From Clostridia bacterium (GTDB taxonomy: Bacteria > Bacillota > Clostridia > Christensenellales > Borkfalkiaceae): a stretch of 64,000 bases of DNA. The notes below the pieces were generated by a model that was not told the DNA's origin, ran no database searches, and saw only the letters and a list, made by a program, of their open reading frames with translations. Every line of letters starts with the position of its first letter. The stretch's first letter is position 1. A program made the translations under genes and the position numbers. The stretch spans positions 1 through 64,000 of the forward strand of contig JAFVRE010000024.1 in assembly GCA_017504465.1 (NCBI GenBank), given 5' to 3'. This document shows positions 52,504-61,287 of the stretch, in pieces.

Positions 52504-54013
52504 AAGGGATAAATTAGAAAGAAAAGCGGGAATTTTATTGCCTGTATTTTCTTTACCGAGCTCAGAAGGGATAGGAACGCTTGGCAAATGCGCGTACGAC
52601 TTCGTAGACTTTTTGGCGGGGGCAGGTATGCGAGTTTGGCAGGTTTTACCTCTTTTGCCGACAAGCTATGGGGACAGTCCTTATCAGTCCTGTGCTTCGG
52701 ATGCGCTCAATCACTACTTTATCGATTTAGACGTTCTTGTAAAAGACGGATTGCTTTTTGAAGAAGAAATCAAAGGGATAGACTGGGGTGAGAAGCGGCG
52801 AATAGATTACCAAAAACTCTATGAATACAAAGCGAGAATTTTGCGGCTTGCATTCACTCGCTTTGATAAAAATTCTATTGAGTGGCAAGCATTTTTATCG
52901 GAAGGGAAGTATTGCGACTATGCAACGTTTATGGCGCTTAAGGAAAAGTTTGCCTACGCAACGTGGAGCGAATGGCCTGAGCCGTACAGACAAGCCAGCG
53001 CAGAAACGATGGAAAATTTCCGTTTGGCGCACAAGGATGAAATCGAGTTTTGGCAATTCACGCAATACCTGTTTTTAAAACAATGGCGCGCGTTAAAATC
53101 ATACGCCAACGCAAAAGAGGTGCTTATTATGGGCGATATGCCTATCTACGTCGCTTACGATAGCGTAGAAACTTGGAAATACCGCGAGCAATTATTTATG
53201 CTTGACGAAGAAGGGAATCCTGATCTTCGGGCAGGCGTACCGCCCGACGCGTTTTCAGAAGACGGTCAGCTTTGGGGAAATCCCGTCTATAACTGGGATA
53301 AGATGGAAGCAAACGATTATCTTTGGTGGAAACAGCGCATAGAATATGCATTTAGTCTTTTCGATATCGTAAGAATCGACCATTTTAGAGGCTTTGACCG
53401 CTTTTACGCAGTGGAAAAGGATGCGGAAACAGCCAAGGACGGCGCTTGGAAAAAAGGCCCGGGCGCGAAATTATTTTTAGAGTTTAAAGACAAGGCGATC
53501 GTTGCCGAGGATCTTGGCATCATTGACGACGGCGTGCGTAAAATGATGAATGAAACGGGCTATCCGGGCATGAAAGTGCTTTCGTTTGGATTCGACGGAA
53601 AGTTTGACAACGAGCATAAGTCGAGTAATCACAAACAAAACGTTTACGCCTATACGGGCACGCACGACAACGCGCCGATCAAGGAATGGCTGACGTCGAT
53701 GGACGAACAACAAAGAAAGGCATTCAATATCGAAATGGACGTTGAAAATACGCGGTTAGGGATACCCATGTCCGAGGCGAGTGAACTTTCGGTAGACGAA
53801 CTTTGCGATAATATTTTAGAGCAAGCTTTTGCGTCCCAAGCTTGCGTTGCAATAGTGCCTTTGCAAGACGTATTAGCGCTTGGTGCGGAAAGCAGAATAA
53901 ACAGTCCTTCAATTGTTTCGGACGAAAATTGGAGCTTTCGTTTCACGAAAGAGACTTTCACAACCGACCTTGCAAAGAAACTTCTCGCGCTAGCAAAGAA
54001 ATACGAGAGATAA
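52484..54013 (+). CDS. malQ: 4-alpha-glucanotransferase
   Basis: A 509-residue GH77 amylomaltase of the usual bacterial length (DPE1 type). Landmarks are LPTSYGDSPYQSC near the N-terminus, the nucleophile region IVRIDHFRGF, the acid/base AEDLGIID and YTGTHDNAPI. It disproportionates maltodextrins and glycogen. It stands ahead of a maltodextrin-type ABC transporter, so sugars taken up by that system are its likely substrates. A perfect 13-mer copy encodes part of the GAGMRVWQ segment. Confidence 0.94.
   Translation: MNGQTIKRDKLERKAGILLPVFSLPSSEGIGTLGKCAYDFVDFLAGAGMRVWQVLPLLPTSYGDSPYQSCASDALNHYFIDLDVLVKDGLLFEEEIKGIDWGEKRRIDYQKLYEYKARILRLAFTRFDKNSIEWQAFLSEGKYCDYATFMALKEKFAYATWSEWPEPYRQASAETMENFRLAHKDEIEFWQFTQYLFLKQWRALKSYANAKEVLIMGDMPIYVAYDSVETWKYREQLFMLDEEGNPDLRAGVPPDAFSEDGQLWGNPVYNWDKMEANDYLWWKQRIEYAFSLFDIVRIDHFRGFDRFYAVEKDAETAKDGAWKKGPGAKLFLEFKDKAIVAEDLGIIDDGVRKMMNETGYPGMKVLSFGFDGKFDNEHKSSNHKQNVYAYTGTHDNAPIKEWLTSMDEQQRKAFNIEMDVENTRLGIPMSEASELSVDELCDNILEQAFASQACVAIVPLQDVLALGAESRINSPSIVSDENWSFRFTKETFTTDLAKKLLALAKKYER
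52618..52630 (+). repeat. 13-mer, perfect copy
   Basis: GGGGGCAGGTATG followed by CGAGTTT, in a conserved part of malQ. Confidence 0.8.
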
Positions 54014-54034
54014 ATAAAATATAATAAAAACGAT

Positions 54035-54067
54035 AAACCTTCATGCAAAAGCTTGGAGGTTTTTTTG
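54035..54067 (+). terminator. Terminator after malQ
   Basis: AAACCTTC (54035-54042) pairs with GGAGGTTT (54055-54062), with one G-T, followed by a T run. Confidence 0.8.
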
Positions 54068-54151
54068 CGCGTTTAATTTACTTTATTCGGTATAAAAAGA
54101 GCAAGCAAGAGCAAAAATAAGTGAAAAGGCGTTTTGCCTATGGAGGAAAGA

Positions 54152-55414
54152 ATGAAAAGAATACTAAAAAGTGGAATTGTTGGTCTTGCCGTCTGTTACG
54201 CGGTCGGACAGGTTGGGGCGTTGACCGCTTGTCGCACTACCGGCGAAAATTCGGACGCGATAACGATCACAGTTTGGACGGCGGAAGGCGACGCTGAATT
54301 TATGAAATGGGCGCAGGAAGAATTTAAGCGTGAAAACCCGAACAAGAAATACAATTTCGTTATTGATTATCAGGGGGAAAACGATATAGCAACGCGTATT
54401 TTAAACGACGTAGAAAATGCGGCGGACGTCTTTTCCTTCCCGAACGACCAAATCGCGAAACTTGTAAACGGCGACGCGTTATCAAGACTGGGCGGAGAGG
54501 TTTTAGAGGACGCTTTGGAGGATTTAGATGAAAAAGCGATGGATTCTGCAACCATTAAAAAGGACGGGTTAGACCAAGTTTACGGTTTGCCGTACACGGA
54601 CAATACCTTCTTTTTGTATTACGATAAATCGGTTTTAACCGAGGAAGACGTGCGTTCCCTTGACGGAATTTTATCAAAATGCACGGTGCAAAAACAATTC
54701 GCGATGCCTTTTAACGACGGATGGTATTCCAGTGCTTTCTATTTTGGAAAAGGCTTGGGATATAACGTAACCTACGACGCGAATTTTGCAGAAACAAAAA
54801 TAGAATGTGATTTTGATAGCGAAATCGGGGAACAAGTCACGCAGGCTATGTGGCAATTAGCGCAGGACCAACGCGTAAAAGCCGACGCCAACGATTCGAA
54901 AATCACCGCAGGCTTCAACGATGGCAGTATTGTTGCGGCAACTACGGGGATTTGGAATAAAACGGCAATTAAAAATTATCTCGGCGACAATTTTGCGGTC
55001 GCAAAGCTCCCGACGTACACCTATGCAAAGGGTACGGACAATGAAGAGCAAGTCCAGCTCGTCTCGTTTGCGGGGTATAAATTGCTCGGCGTGAATAATT
55101 ATTCCAAACAAAAATCGGAAGCTGTTAAATTTGCAAAATTTTGTGTGGAAGAGGAAAGTCAAATCAAACGCTTTGATCTTCGCGGCTATCTTCCAACCGA
55201 CGAGGATGCAAGAGAGAATGAGCGAGTACAATCGGATGCCTGCGCGAGAGCGATAGCGGCGCAACTTGCGCACAGTAAAGAACAAAAAAACGTGCCTTCT
55301 ACGTTATGGGTTCCTATGGAAGGGCTTGGGAACGCCATGATCACGGGCGTAGCGAGCGGAAATTTTAACGTAAAGCAACAGCTTCAAGCCTGCGTTTCCG
55401 CAATTAAAAAATAA
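54152..55414 (+). CDS. Maltodextrin-type solute-binding lipoprotein
   Basis: A 420-residue family-1 solute-binding protein. The start at 54152 follows TGGAGG, and the signal ends in ALTAC (lipobox). ITVWTAEGDAEFMKWAQEEFKREN and YGLPYTDNTFFLYYDKSVL are typical of maltose/maltodextrin-type proteins. With malQ upstream and two permeases downstream it forms a carbohydrate importer; no ATPase is encoded in the cluster, so a shared MsmX-like ATPase elsewhere is likely. Confidence 0.88.
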   Translation: MKRILKSGIVGLAVCYAVGQVGALTACRTTGENSDAITITVWTAEGDAEFMKWAQEEFKRENPNKKYNFVIDYQGENDIATRILNDVENAADVFSFPNDQIAKLVNGDALSRLGGEVLEDALEDLDEKAMDSATIKKDGLDQVYGLPYTDNTFFLYYDKSVLTEEDVRSLDGILSKCTVQKQFAMPFNDGWYSSAFYFGKGLGYNVTYDANFAETKIECDFDSEIGEQVTQAMWQLAQDQRVKADANDSKITAGFNDGSIVAATTGIWNKTAIKNYLGDNFAVAKLPTYTYAKGTDNEEQVQLVSFAGYKLLGVNNYSKQKSEAVKFAKFCVEEESQIKRFDLRGYLPTDEDARENERVQSDACARAIAAQLAHSKEQKNVPSTLWVPMEGLGNAMITGVASGNFNVKQQLQACVSAIKK

Positions 55415-55431
55415 TAGACAAAGGAGAGCCT

Positions 55432-56826
55432 ATGCAAGCAAAAGTCTGCGCGGAAAATCCGATTAAAAAATTGATAAACGTTTTTAAAGATGGAAGCTGG
55501 CAGACGCGGCTCTCTTTCTTTTTGCCCGGAGCGGGGCTGTTGCTTCGCAAACAGTTTCTGAAAGGGGCTTTGTACGCGCTTTTAACGATAGCGTTTATCG
55601 CGTATATGCTGTCGTCGGGCGGGAAGTTCTTGGCGCATCTTTTTTCAGGGGATTTAGGCACGGTCATTTCGGGCGAAGTATGGAACGAAGAGCTGCAAAT
55701 CTTTGAAAAGGTGCGTGGAGATAACAGTTTTTTAATACTTTTATACGGCGTAGTTACCATTGTAGTAGTCATCGTTTACGCATGGCTGTGGACAACTAAC
55801 GTTCTTACTTCGGCAAAAAATGATGAAATCTTAAAATCAGGGGGGCAGGTATCGAGTTTTCGTCAGGATTTGGGGATTTTTCTCAATAAAAAATTCCATA
55901 TTCCGCTCTTATTTCCGCCTTTTTTAGGGCTAATCGTATTTACCGTCATGCCGCTTATTTTTATGGTATTGATTGCGTTTACTAATTACGATTACCAGCA
56001 CATGCCGCCGGGCAAACTTTTCGACTGGGTAGGGTTTGAAAATTTTAGGGCGCTCTTTTCCCTTTCAGGCGGCTCGTCGTCTTTCGCTATTGTGTTCTTA
56101 CGCGTGTTGTTATGGACGTTCGTTTGGGCGTTTTTCGCGACCTTTAGCAATTATTTTTTAGGTATGCTGATTGCGCTTATGATCAATCGAAGAGGAATCA
56201 AACTAAAAAAATTATGGCGAACGCTGTTCGTTATCGCAATTGCCATACCGCAATTTGTAACCTTGCTTTTAATGCAAAAAATTCTCGATACGGACGGGAT
56301 TTTGAATAAACTGTTAGGCACGAATATACTTTGGCTTACCGACCAGCGAAATTTTTCGATTTTGCCAAGAATAATGATTATTTTAGTCAACGTCTGGATA
56401 GGTGTTCCGTACACGCTTTTAATGTGTTCGGGGATCTTAATGAATATTCCGTCCGATTACTTTGAAGCGGCGCGAATAGACGGCGCGTCTCCTATCAAAA
56501 TCTTTTTTAAAATCACCTTACCGTACACGCTGCACGTAACGACGCCATATCTTATTACGCAGTTCGTCGGGAACATCAATAACTTCAATGTCATTTGGCT
56601 TTTGACCAAGGGCGGACCGGTGGATAATATCTATTACGGCGGCGGAACGCAAGCGCAATCGACGGACCTTCTCGTGACGTGGCTATATCGTCTAACGACG
56701 GACGTCAATCCTAAATACAACGTCGCTTCGGTTATAGGTATCGTTATTTTCGTAATATGCTCATTCATGAGTATAATCACGTACAACCGCTCGGCGTCGG
56801 CAAGGAACGAGGAGGAGTTTCAATGA
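55432..56826 (+). CDS. Maltodextrin ABC permease, MalF type
   Basis: A 464-residue permease. An N-terminal part with extra helices and a small extracytoplasmic loop leads into the permease core; the EAA loop is YFEAARIDGASPIKIFFKITLPY. Its permease partner overlaps its stop by 4 bases. A near-perfect 13-mer copy lies at 55841, in the loop after the second N-terminal helix group. Confidence 0.9.
   Translation: MQAKVCAENPIKKLINVFKDGSWQTRLSFFLPGAGLLLRKQFLKGALYALLTIAFIAYMLSSGGKFLAHLFSGDLGTVISGEVWNEELQIFEKVRGDNSFLILLYGVVTIVVVIVYAWLWTTNVLTSAKNDEILKSGGQVSSFRQDLGIFLNKKFHIPLLFPPFLGLIVFTVMPLIFMVLIAFTNYDYQHMPPGKLFDWVGFENFRALFSLSGGSSSFAIVFLRVLLWTFVWAFFATFSNYFLGMLIALMINRRGIKLKKLWRTLFVIAIAIPQFVTLLLMQKILDTDGILNKLLGTNILWLTDQRNFSILPRIMIILVNVWIGVPYTLLMCSGILMNIPSDYFEAARIDGASPIKIFFKITLPYTLHVTTPYLITQFVGNINNFNVIWLLTKGGPVDNIYYGGGTQAQSTDLLVTWLYRLTTDVNPKYNVASVIGIVIFVICSFMSIITYNRSASARNEEEFQ
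55841..55853 (+). repeat. 13-mer copy, one mismatch
   Basis: GGGGGCAGGTATC followed by GAGTTTT, in the malF-like gene. Confidence 0.7.
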
Positions 56827-57683
56827 TGAGAATTACGCAAAAGACTCGTACACGGGTTATGGATTTTACCATTTACACCCTGCTTAGTATTCTTGGCGTA
56901 GCGTGGGTATTACCGATTGCATACCTTTTATACACCGCCTTTCGCGTAACGCCGTCCACAGGCATTATCAATACGCTGATCCCTGAAGATTTAGAGCTTG
57001 GAATAGGCAACTTCGTCCGTCTTTTTAGGGACACGGATTTTGCCGTATGGCTGAAAAATACGCTGATAGTTTCCTTTAGCTCCTGCGCGATTACAACGGC
57101 TTTCGTTTTAATGGTAAGCTACGCAATTTCAAGGCTTCGTTTTCGGTTTAGAAAATCGGTTATCAATATCCTTCTCGTACTCGGAATGTTTCCGGGGTTC
57201 ATGAGTATGATAGCGGTATATTTCATCTTAAAAGCAATGGGTTTGACAAACTCCCTTTTGGCGTTGATTTTGGTATATTCGGGCAGCGCAGCGTTGTCCT
57301 ATTATATCTGCAAGGGCTTTTTCGATACCATTCCAAGAGCAATGGAAGAAGCTGCCATTTTAGAAGGTGCAAGCCAACCCATAGTCTTTTTAAGGGTGAT
57401 TTTGCCGCTTGCAAAGCCGATTATCGTCTATACTATATTAACCTCTTTCATTTCGCCGTGGTGTGATTTTATATTTGTCAATACGATCATAAGCGAACGC
57501 GATAAATACACCGTTTCTCTTGGACTTTATAAACTCATTAATACGGAAAAAAGCGGATTTAACGAAAACTTTACCGTTTTTTGCGCAGGGGCAAGTATTG
57601 TCGGAGCGATCATCGTGACGTTATTCATGAGCTTGCAAAGTTATTACGTGGAAGGAATTACGGGTGGTGCAGTAAAAGGATAA
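56823..57683 (+). CDS. Maltodextrin ABC permease, MalG type
   Basis: A 287-residue permease starting behind GAGGAGG at an ATGA overlap with the preceding stop. Six membrane helices and the EAA loop AMEEAAILEGASQPIVFLRVILP are typical of MalG. An imperfect hairpin terminator follows at 57692, and the importer cluster ends here. Confidence 0.92.
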   Translation: MMRITQKTRTRVMDFTIYTLLSILGVAWVLPIAYLLYTAFRVTPSTGIINTLIPEDLELGIGNFVRLFRDTDFAVWLKNTLIVSFSSCAITTAFVLMVSYAISRLRFRFRKSVINILLVLGMFPGFMSMIAVYFILKAMGLTNSLLALILVYSGSAALSYYICKGFFDTIPRAMEEAAILEGASQPIVFLRVILPLAKPIIVYTILTSFISPWCDFIFVNTIISERDKYTVSLGLYKLINTEKSGFNENFTVFCAGASIVGAIIVTLFMSLQSYYVEGITGGAVKG

Positions 57684-57691
57684 TAGAAGAA

Positions 57692-57734
57692 AAAAAGACG
57701 ACTGTGAACCAAAGCGTTTAACAGCCGCCTTTTT
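57692..57734 (+). terminator. Imperfect terminator of sugar transporter cluster
   Basis: 57692-57705 pairs with 57721-57734 at 12 of 14 positions; the 3' arm ends in a T run. Confidence 0.65.
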
Positions 57735-57817
57735 ATATTTGGCGAGAAACAAAACAAATAAGTGAAATTATTTATAAAGAATAAGAACTTATTTATAAAC
57801 TTTTTTTAATAGAAAGC

Positions 57818-57846
57818 TTGCAAAAAACGTGCAATTATGATATACT
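57818..57846 (+). promoter_or_regulatory. Promoter of V-ATPase operon
   Basis: TTGCAA (57818-57823), a 17-base spacer, TATACT (57841-57846). Confidence 0.75.
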
Positions 57847-57880
57847 ATTCTTGGAATAATTTTTCGAAGAGGTCAGCTTT

Positions 57881-58201
57881 ATGACAGAAGAAATATTACA
57901 ATCTATTCTTTCGGCGGAAGCTCAGGCGAACGCCGAGAAAACGCGCGCAACGCAACAAGCTGAGGGGATTCTTGCCGAGGCCGAAACTACCGCGCAAAAG
58001 ATAGAGCAAAAAAGCTTGAACGCCTGTAAGGCGTTTTTAGAAGCCGAGCAGGCCGCGGCGAAATCCGTCGCGCAAAAGCAATACGAGGAGACAATCCTTT
58101 CCAAAACGAAAGAAGCAAAGGAATATTGTGCCGAAACGCTTAAAAATTCCGAAAATCTTGTTTCCGAGATTGTAAGGAGGATAGTAAGTGGCGATTGTTA
58201 A
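57881..58201 (+). CDS. ntpF: V-type ATPase peripheral-stalk subunit (NtpF/H)
   Basis: A 106-residue, all-helical, Ala/Gln/Glu-rich protein (AEAQANAEKTRATQQAEG and onward), the form of the G/H peripheral-stalk subunit that pairs with subunit E. It opens the operon in the same order as Enterococcus hirae ntpFIKECGABD. The stop overlaps the next gene by 14 bases. Confidence 0.82.
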   Translation: MTEEILQSILSAEAQANAEKTRATQQAEGILAEAETTAQKIEQKSLNACKAFLEAEQAAAKSVAQKQYEETILSKTKEAKEYCAETLKNSENLVSEIVRRIVSGDC

Positions 58202-60167
58202 GATGAAAAAACTTGACCTCGTCGCTATGTCCTACGAAAAGGACGAGCTTTTAAACGCCCTGCAACGCACGGGCGCTGTAGAGGTAGCCGTTCGCGACGA
58301 TACGGAATATGCAAACGTCAATCCTTCCGATTCCATGGAATTAAGGGGGGAGTTTTTGCGTGTCGAAACGGCGCTCGCTACGCTTTCTAAGGAAGTAGAA
58401 AACTACGAAAAGGAACACGATATAAAAACGGACGCTTTACGCGACGGATTCGAGGTCGAATATGCTGAATTTATGCGCATTTACGAGAAAAAATCCGAGC
58501 TTGAAGAAGTTGTTTTCAAAATAAACTCGCTTACGGACGAGAGAAATCTTGCAAAAGCGAATTTAACCAAGCTGAAAAGACAATATGAAATCGTTTCGAC
58601 GTACGCATTTTTGGACGAGCCCTTTGACTCGTTTAAAGATACGGCGCGCACGCATTTCAGATTAGGCGCACTTCCCACTACGAATTTAGGTGGACTTCAA
58701 AAGGAACTTGAACAGGAAGAACTTATAGAAATAAAAACTCTTAGAGAGTTCGGTTCACTCAGCGTGATTTTGGCTGTGAGTCATAAAACAGTTTCGCTTA
58801 GATTAGATTCCGTGCTTTCAAGTTTTGCCTTTGCTGATTGTCCATATTCAGGCGAAAAGAGCGGTAAGCAAATGCAACAAGAATTACGCGCTGAATACAA
58901 CGAGCTTGAAGAAAGCATTCTTGCAAACGTGGCAACCATGTACGAGTTGAAAGCGTATATCCGCCCGCTTAAAACGTATTCGGATTACCTTTCTTTCCTT
59001 TTAGAAAAGGAAGAAACGTCAGGGAAATTGCGCGAAACGCAAACGACGTTTTTCTTGCAAGCATACCTGCCTGAAGACGCAGAAACGCGAGTACGCGAAG
59101 AAATTTCCAAGTCAATCGGCACGTGCTTTATGGAGTTTTCCGAGCCTACGGAAGAGGACAATCCCCCCACGCTTCTTAAAAATAACGGCATTGTTTCTAA
59201 TTTTGAGTCGATTACAAACAGCTATTCCCCGCCGAACTATCGGGAATTTGATCCCAACGCGGTAATGTCCTTTTTTTATAGTTTATTTATGGGCTTCATT
59301 ATCGGCGACGCGGGATACGGCTTATTAATGCTTCTTATAGGCGGTTGGCTTTGCTATAAAAACCGCGCGAAACCTACGGGTATGTCAAGGCTTGCAGGCG
59401 CTTTTGCGGTCGGCGGATTTTTCGCTATCATTTGGGGGCTGTTGTTCAATTCAGCATTCGGGATTGCGGCGCTTGGCGCTGGAAACACGGTTATGCCCGA
59501 TCCGCAAAAAGATCAATGGTTGCTTGCAGGAATTTCCGTTCCCAGTGTACTCATTATCGCGATGTTGCTTGGCGTAGGTCAGCTTTTCGTCGGATATATC
59601 TGCAAAGCGGTGCAGGAATGGCGCAGGGGCAATATCGGCGACGGTATTTGCGACGGCGTGCTTTGGGCGATTTTCTCAGTCGGAGTCGCGTTGGTAATCG
59701 TCGGGTTCGTGGAAGAATTTAATATGAGTGCGCTTGCGACGGTCGGCGCAGTGATAGCAGGGGCGTCTTTGTTGCTTGCTATTATTACGGCAGGCAGAAA
59801 GGAAAAATTCTTTGGAAAATTCACCAAAGGCTTTGGCGCGGCGTACGGGATTATCAATTACGTTTCGGATATTTTGAGTTACGCGCGTCTGTACGGTTTA
59901 ATGCTTTCGGGTGCGGTTATCGCGCAAATTATCGGCAATTACAGTACGCAGTTTCTTATAAGCGGAAACGTGGGGCTTATACTTCTTGCGGTGGTGCTGC
60001 TTGTTGTCGGCCATGGTTTCAATCTCGTAATGAACTTACTCGGCGCGTATATTCACGACGCAAGATTACAGTACGTTGAATTTTACAGTCGATTCTTTGA
60101 AGGGGAGGGCGAACTTTTCAAACCGCTCGGTTCTTCGCAAAAATACGTTTCGGTATTGCGTGGCTAA
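58188..60167 (+). CDS. ntpI: V-type ATPase subunit I
   Basis: A 659-residue stator membrane subunit, starting at a GTG behind AAGGAGG. An N-terminal cytoplasmic region with long coiled coils (about 1-340) precedes a C-terminal membrane domain with about seven to eight helices, including FFYSLFMGFIIGDAGYGL and YVSDILSYARLYGLMLSG (essential Arg helix). It holds the ion half-channels against the rotor ring. Confidence 0.93.
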   Translation: MAIVKMKKLDLVAMSYEKDELLNALQRTGAVEVAVRDDTEYANVNPSDSMELRGEFLRVETALATLSKEVENYEKEHDIKTDALRDGFEVEYAEFMRIYEKKSELEEVVFKINSLTDERNLAKANLTKLKRQYEIVSTYAFLDEPFDSFKDTARTHFRLGALPTTNLGGLQKELEQEELIEIKTLREFGSLSVILAVSHKTVSLRLDSVLSSFAFADCPYSGEKSGKQMQQELRAEYNELEESILANVATMYELKAYIRPLKTYSDYLSFLLEKEETSGKLRETQTTFFLQAYLPEDAETRVREEISKSIGTCFMEFSEPTEEDNPPTLLKNNGIVSNFESITNSYSPPNYREFDPNAVMSFFYSLFMGFIIGDAGYGLLMLLIGGWLCYKNRAKPTGMSRLAGAFAVGGFFAIIWGLLFNSAFGIAALGAGNTVMPDPQKDQWLLAGISVPSVLIIAMLLGVGQLFVGYICKAVQEWRRGNIGDGICDGVLWAIFSVGVALVIVGFVEEFNMSALATVGAVIAGASLLLAIITAGRKEKFFGKFTKGFGAAYGIINYVSDILSYARLYGLMLSGAVIAQIIGNYSTQFLISGNVGLILLAVVLLVVGHGFNLVMNLLGAYIHDARLQYVEFYSRFFEGEGELFKPLGSSQKYVSVLRG

Positions 60168-60233
60168 CGCTACAAAAACAGTAAATTATAATAAATTGAA
60201 TTAAAAAATAAATAAAATCGGAGGATTTTTATT

Positions 60234-60692
60234 ATGGGTTATACTATAGCTTTGGTAGGTATTGCACTTTGCGTATTGCTTTGTGGTATCGGTTCATGTC
60301 TTGGTCTTTACAAGACGAGTACGGCGGCTGCCGGCGTTTTGGGAGAAGATCCCAAGAAGTTCGGTAAAGTTATGGTCCTCGTGTTGCTTCCTGCAACGCA
60401 GGGTATTTACGGCTTTATTATCGGCATCATCGCATCCGGTTCTTTGGCTGCTACTATGTCCGTTGAACTCGGTTGGGCAATGGTTGGCGCCACGATTCCC
60501 ATGGCCATTTCCGGTCTTGTTTCCGCTTACTTCCAAGGAAAATCGGCAGTTAACTGTATTTATGCAGTAGGCAAGCAAGAATCTTTGTCGGGTAAGCTTA
60601 TCGTATATCCCGGTATGATCGAATTCTACGCAATTTTGGGCTTGATTATTTCTATTATGCTCGTTGGTAACGTAGGCGCGTTGATCGTATAA
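60234..60692 (+). CDS. ntpK: V-type ATPase rotor subunit K, Na+-type
   Basis: A 152-residue, four-helix tandem c-subunit. The ion-binding residues are all present and evenly offset by nine from the E. hirae NtpK numbering: Leu52, Thr55, Gln56, Tyr59, Gln101 and Glu130 correspond to Leu61, Thr64, Gln65, Tyr68, Gln110 and Glu139. That set coordinates Na+. The enzyme is therefore predicted to be Na+-coupled. A GGAGG ribosome-binding site is present. Confidence 0.93.
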   Translation: MGYTIALVGIALCVLLCGIGSCLGLYKTSTAAAGVLGEDPKKFGKVMVLVLLPATQGIYGFIIGIIASGSLAATMSVELGWAMVGATIPMAISGLVSAYFQGKSAVNCIYAVGKQESLSGKLIVYPGMIEFYAILGLIISIMLVGNVGALIV

Positions 60693-60705
60693 TTACGGTA
60701 TCATT

Positions 60706-61275
60706 ATGGCTACGCAAAACATCGTAAAAAAAATACTTTCCGACGCGCAAATCGAGGCGCAGGGCATTATTTCAAACGCGGAAAAACGCCGTGACGAAAT
60801 TTTGTCCAAAGCCAACGTCGTAGCGCTTGAAAGACAGTTACAGGCGCAGACGAACGCGGAAGGGTACGCAAAATCCACGCTCGAAAAACGTCTTGCGGAC
60901 GCTCGTTTGGAAAGCAGTAAAATTATGCTCAAGGAAAAGCGCAAAGTGGTGGATTCCGTTTACGCGCTCGCTTTACAGCGCTTACTTTCGCTTGAAAAGG
61001 AAGATTGTCTTGCTCTGTACTCGGCGTTGCTTGAAAAGTACGCAGAACCCAACGACGAGGTGTTTTTGGCGAAAAACTTTGCGTACGAGCAGGAATTTCG
61101 CGTATTACCCGTCATTGAAAAACGTGGTCTTACGGTATCCAAAGATCGCATTGATATCGAAGGCGGAATGCGTCTTGTAGGCAAACTTGCCGATAAAGAG
61201 CTTTCGTTTACCGCGTTGCTTGCGGCGGATAAGGAACGCAACCAAGCGGAACTTGCAAGGAAATTGTTTCATTAA
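60706..61275 (+). CDS. ntpE: V-type ATPase subunit E
   Basis: A 189-residue peripheral-stalk subunit: a long N-terminal helix (IVKKILSDAQIEAQGIISNA) and a small C-terminal alpha/beta domain. It binds the A3B3 head and pairs with the coiled-coil subunit encoded at 57881. It lies 13 bases after ntpK. Confidence 0.88.
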   Translation: MATQNIVKKILSDAQIEAQGIISNAEKRRDEILSKANVVALERQLQAQTNAEGYAKSTLEKRLADARLESSKIMLKEKRKVVDSVYALALQRLLSLEKEDCLALYSALLEKYAEPNDEVFLAKNFAYEQEFRVLPVIEKRGLTVSKDRIDIEGGMRLVGKLADKELSFTALLAADKERNQAELARKLFH

Positions 61276-61287
61276 AGGAGTAAAGGC

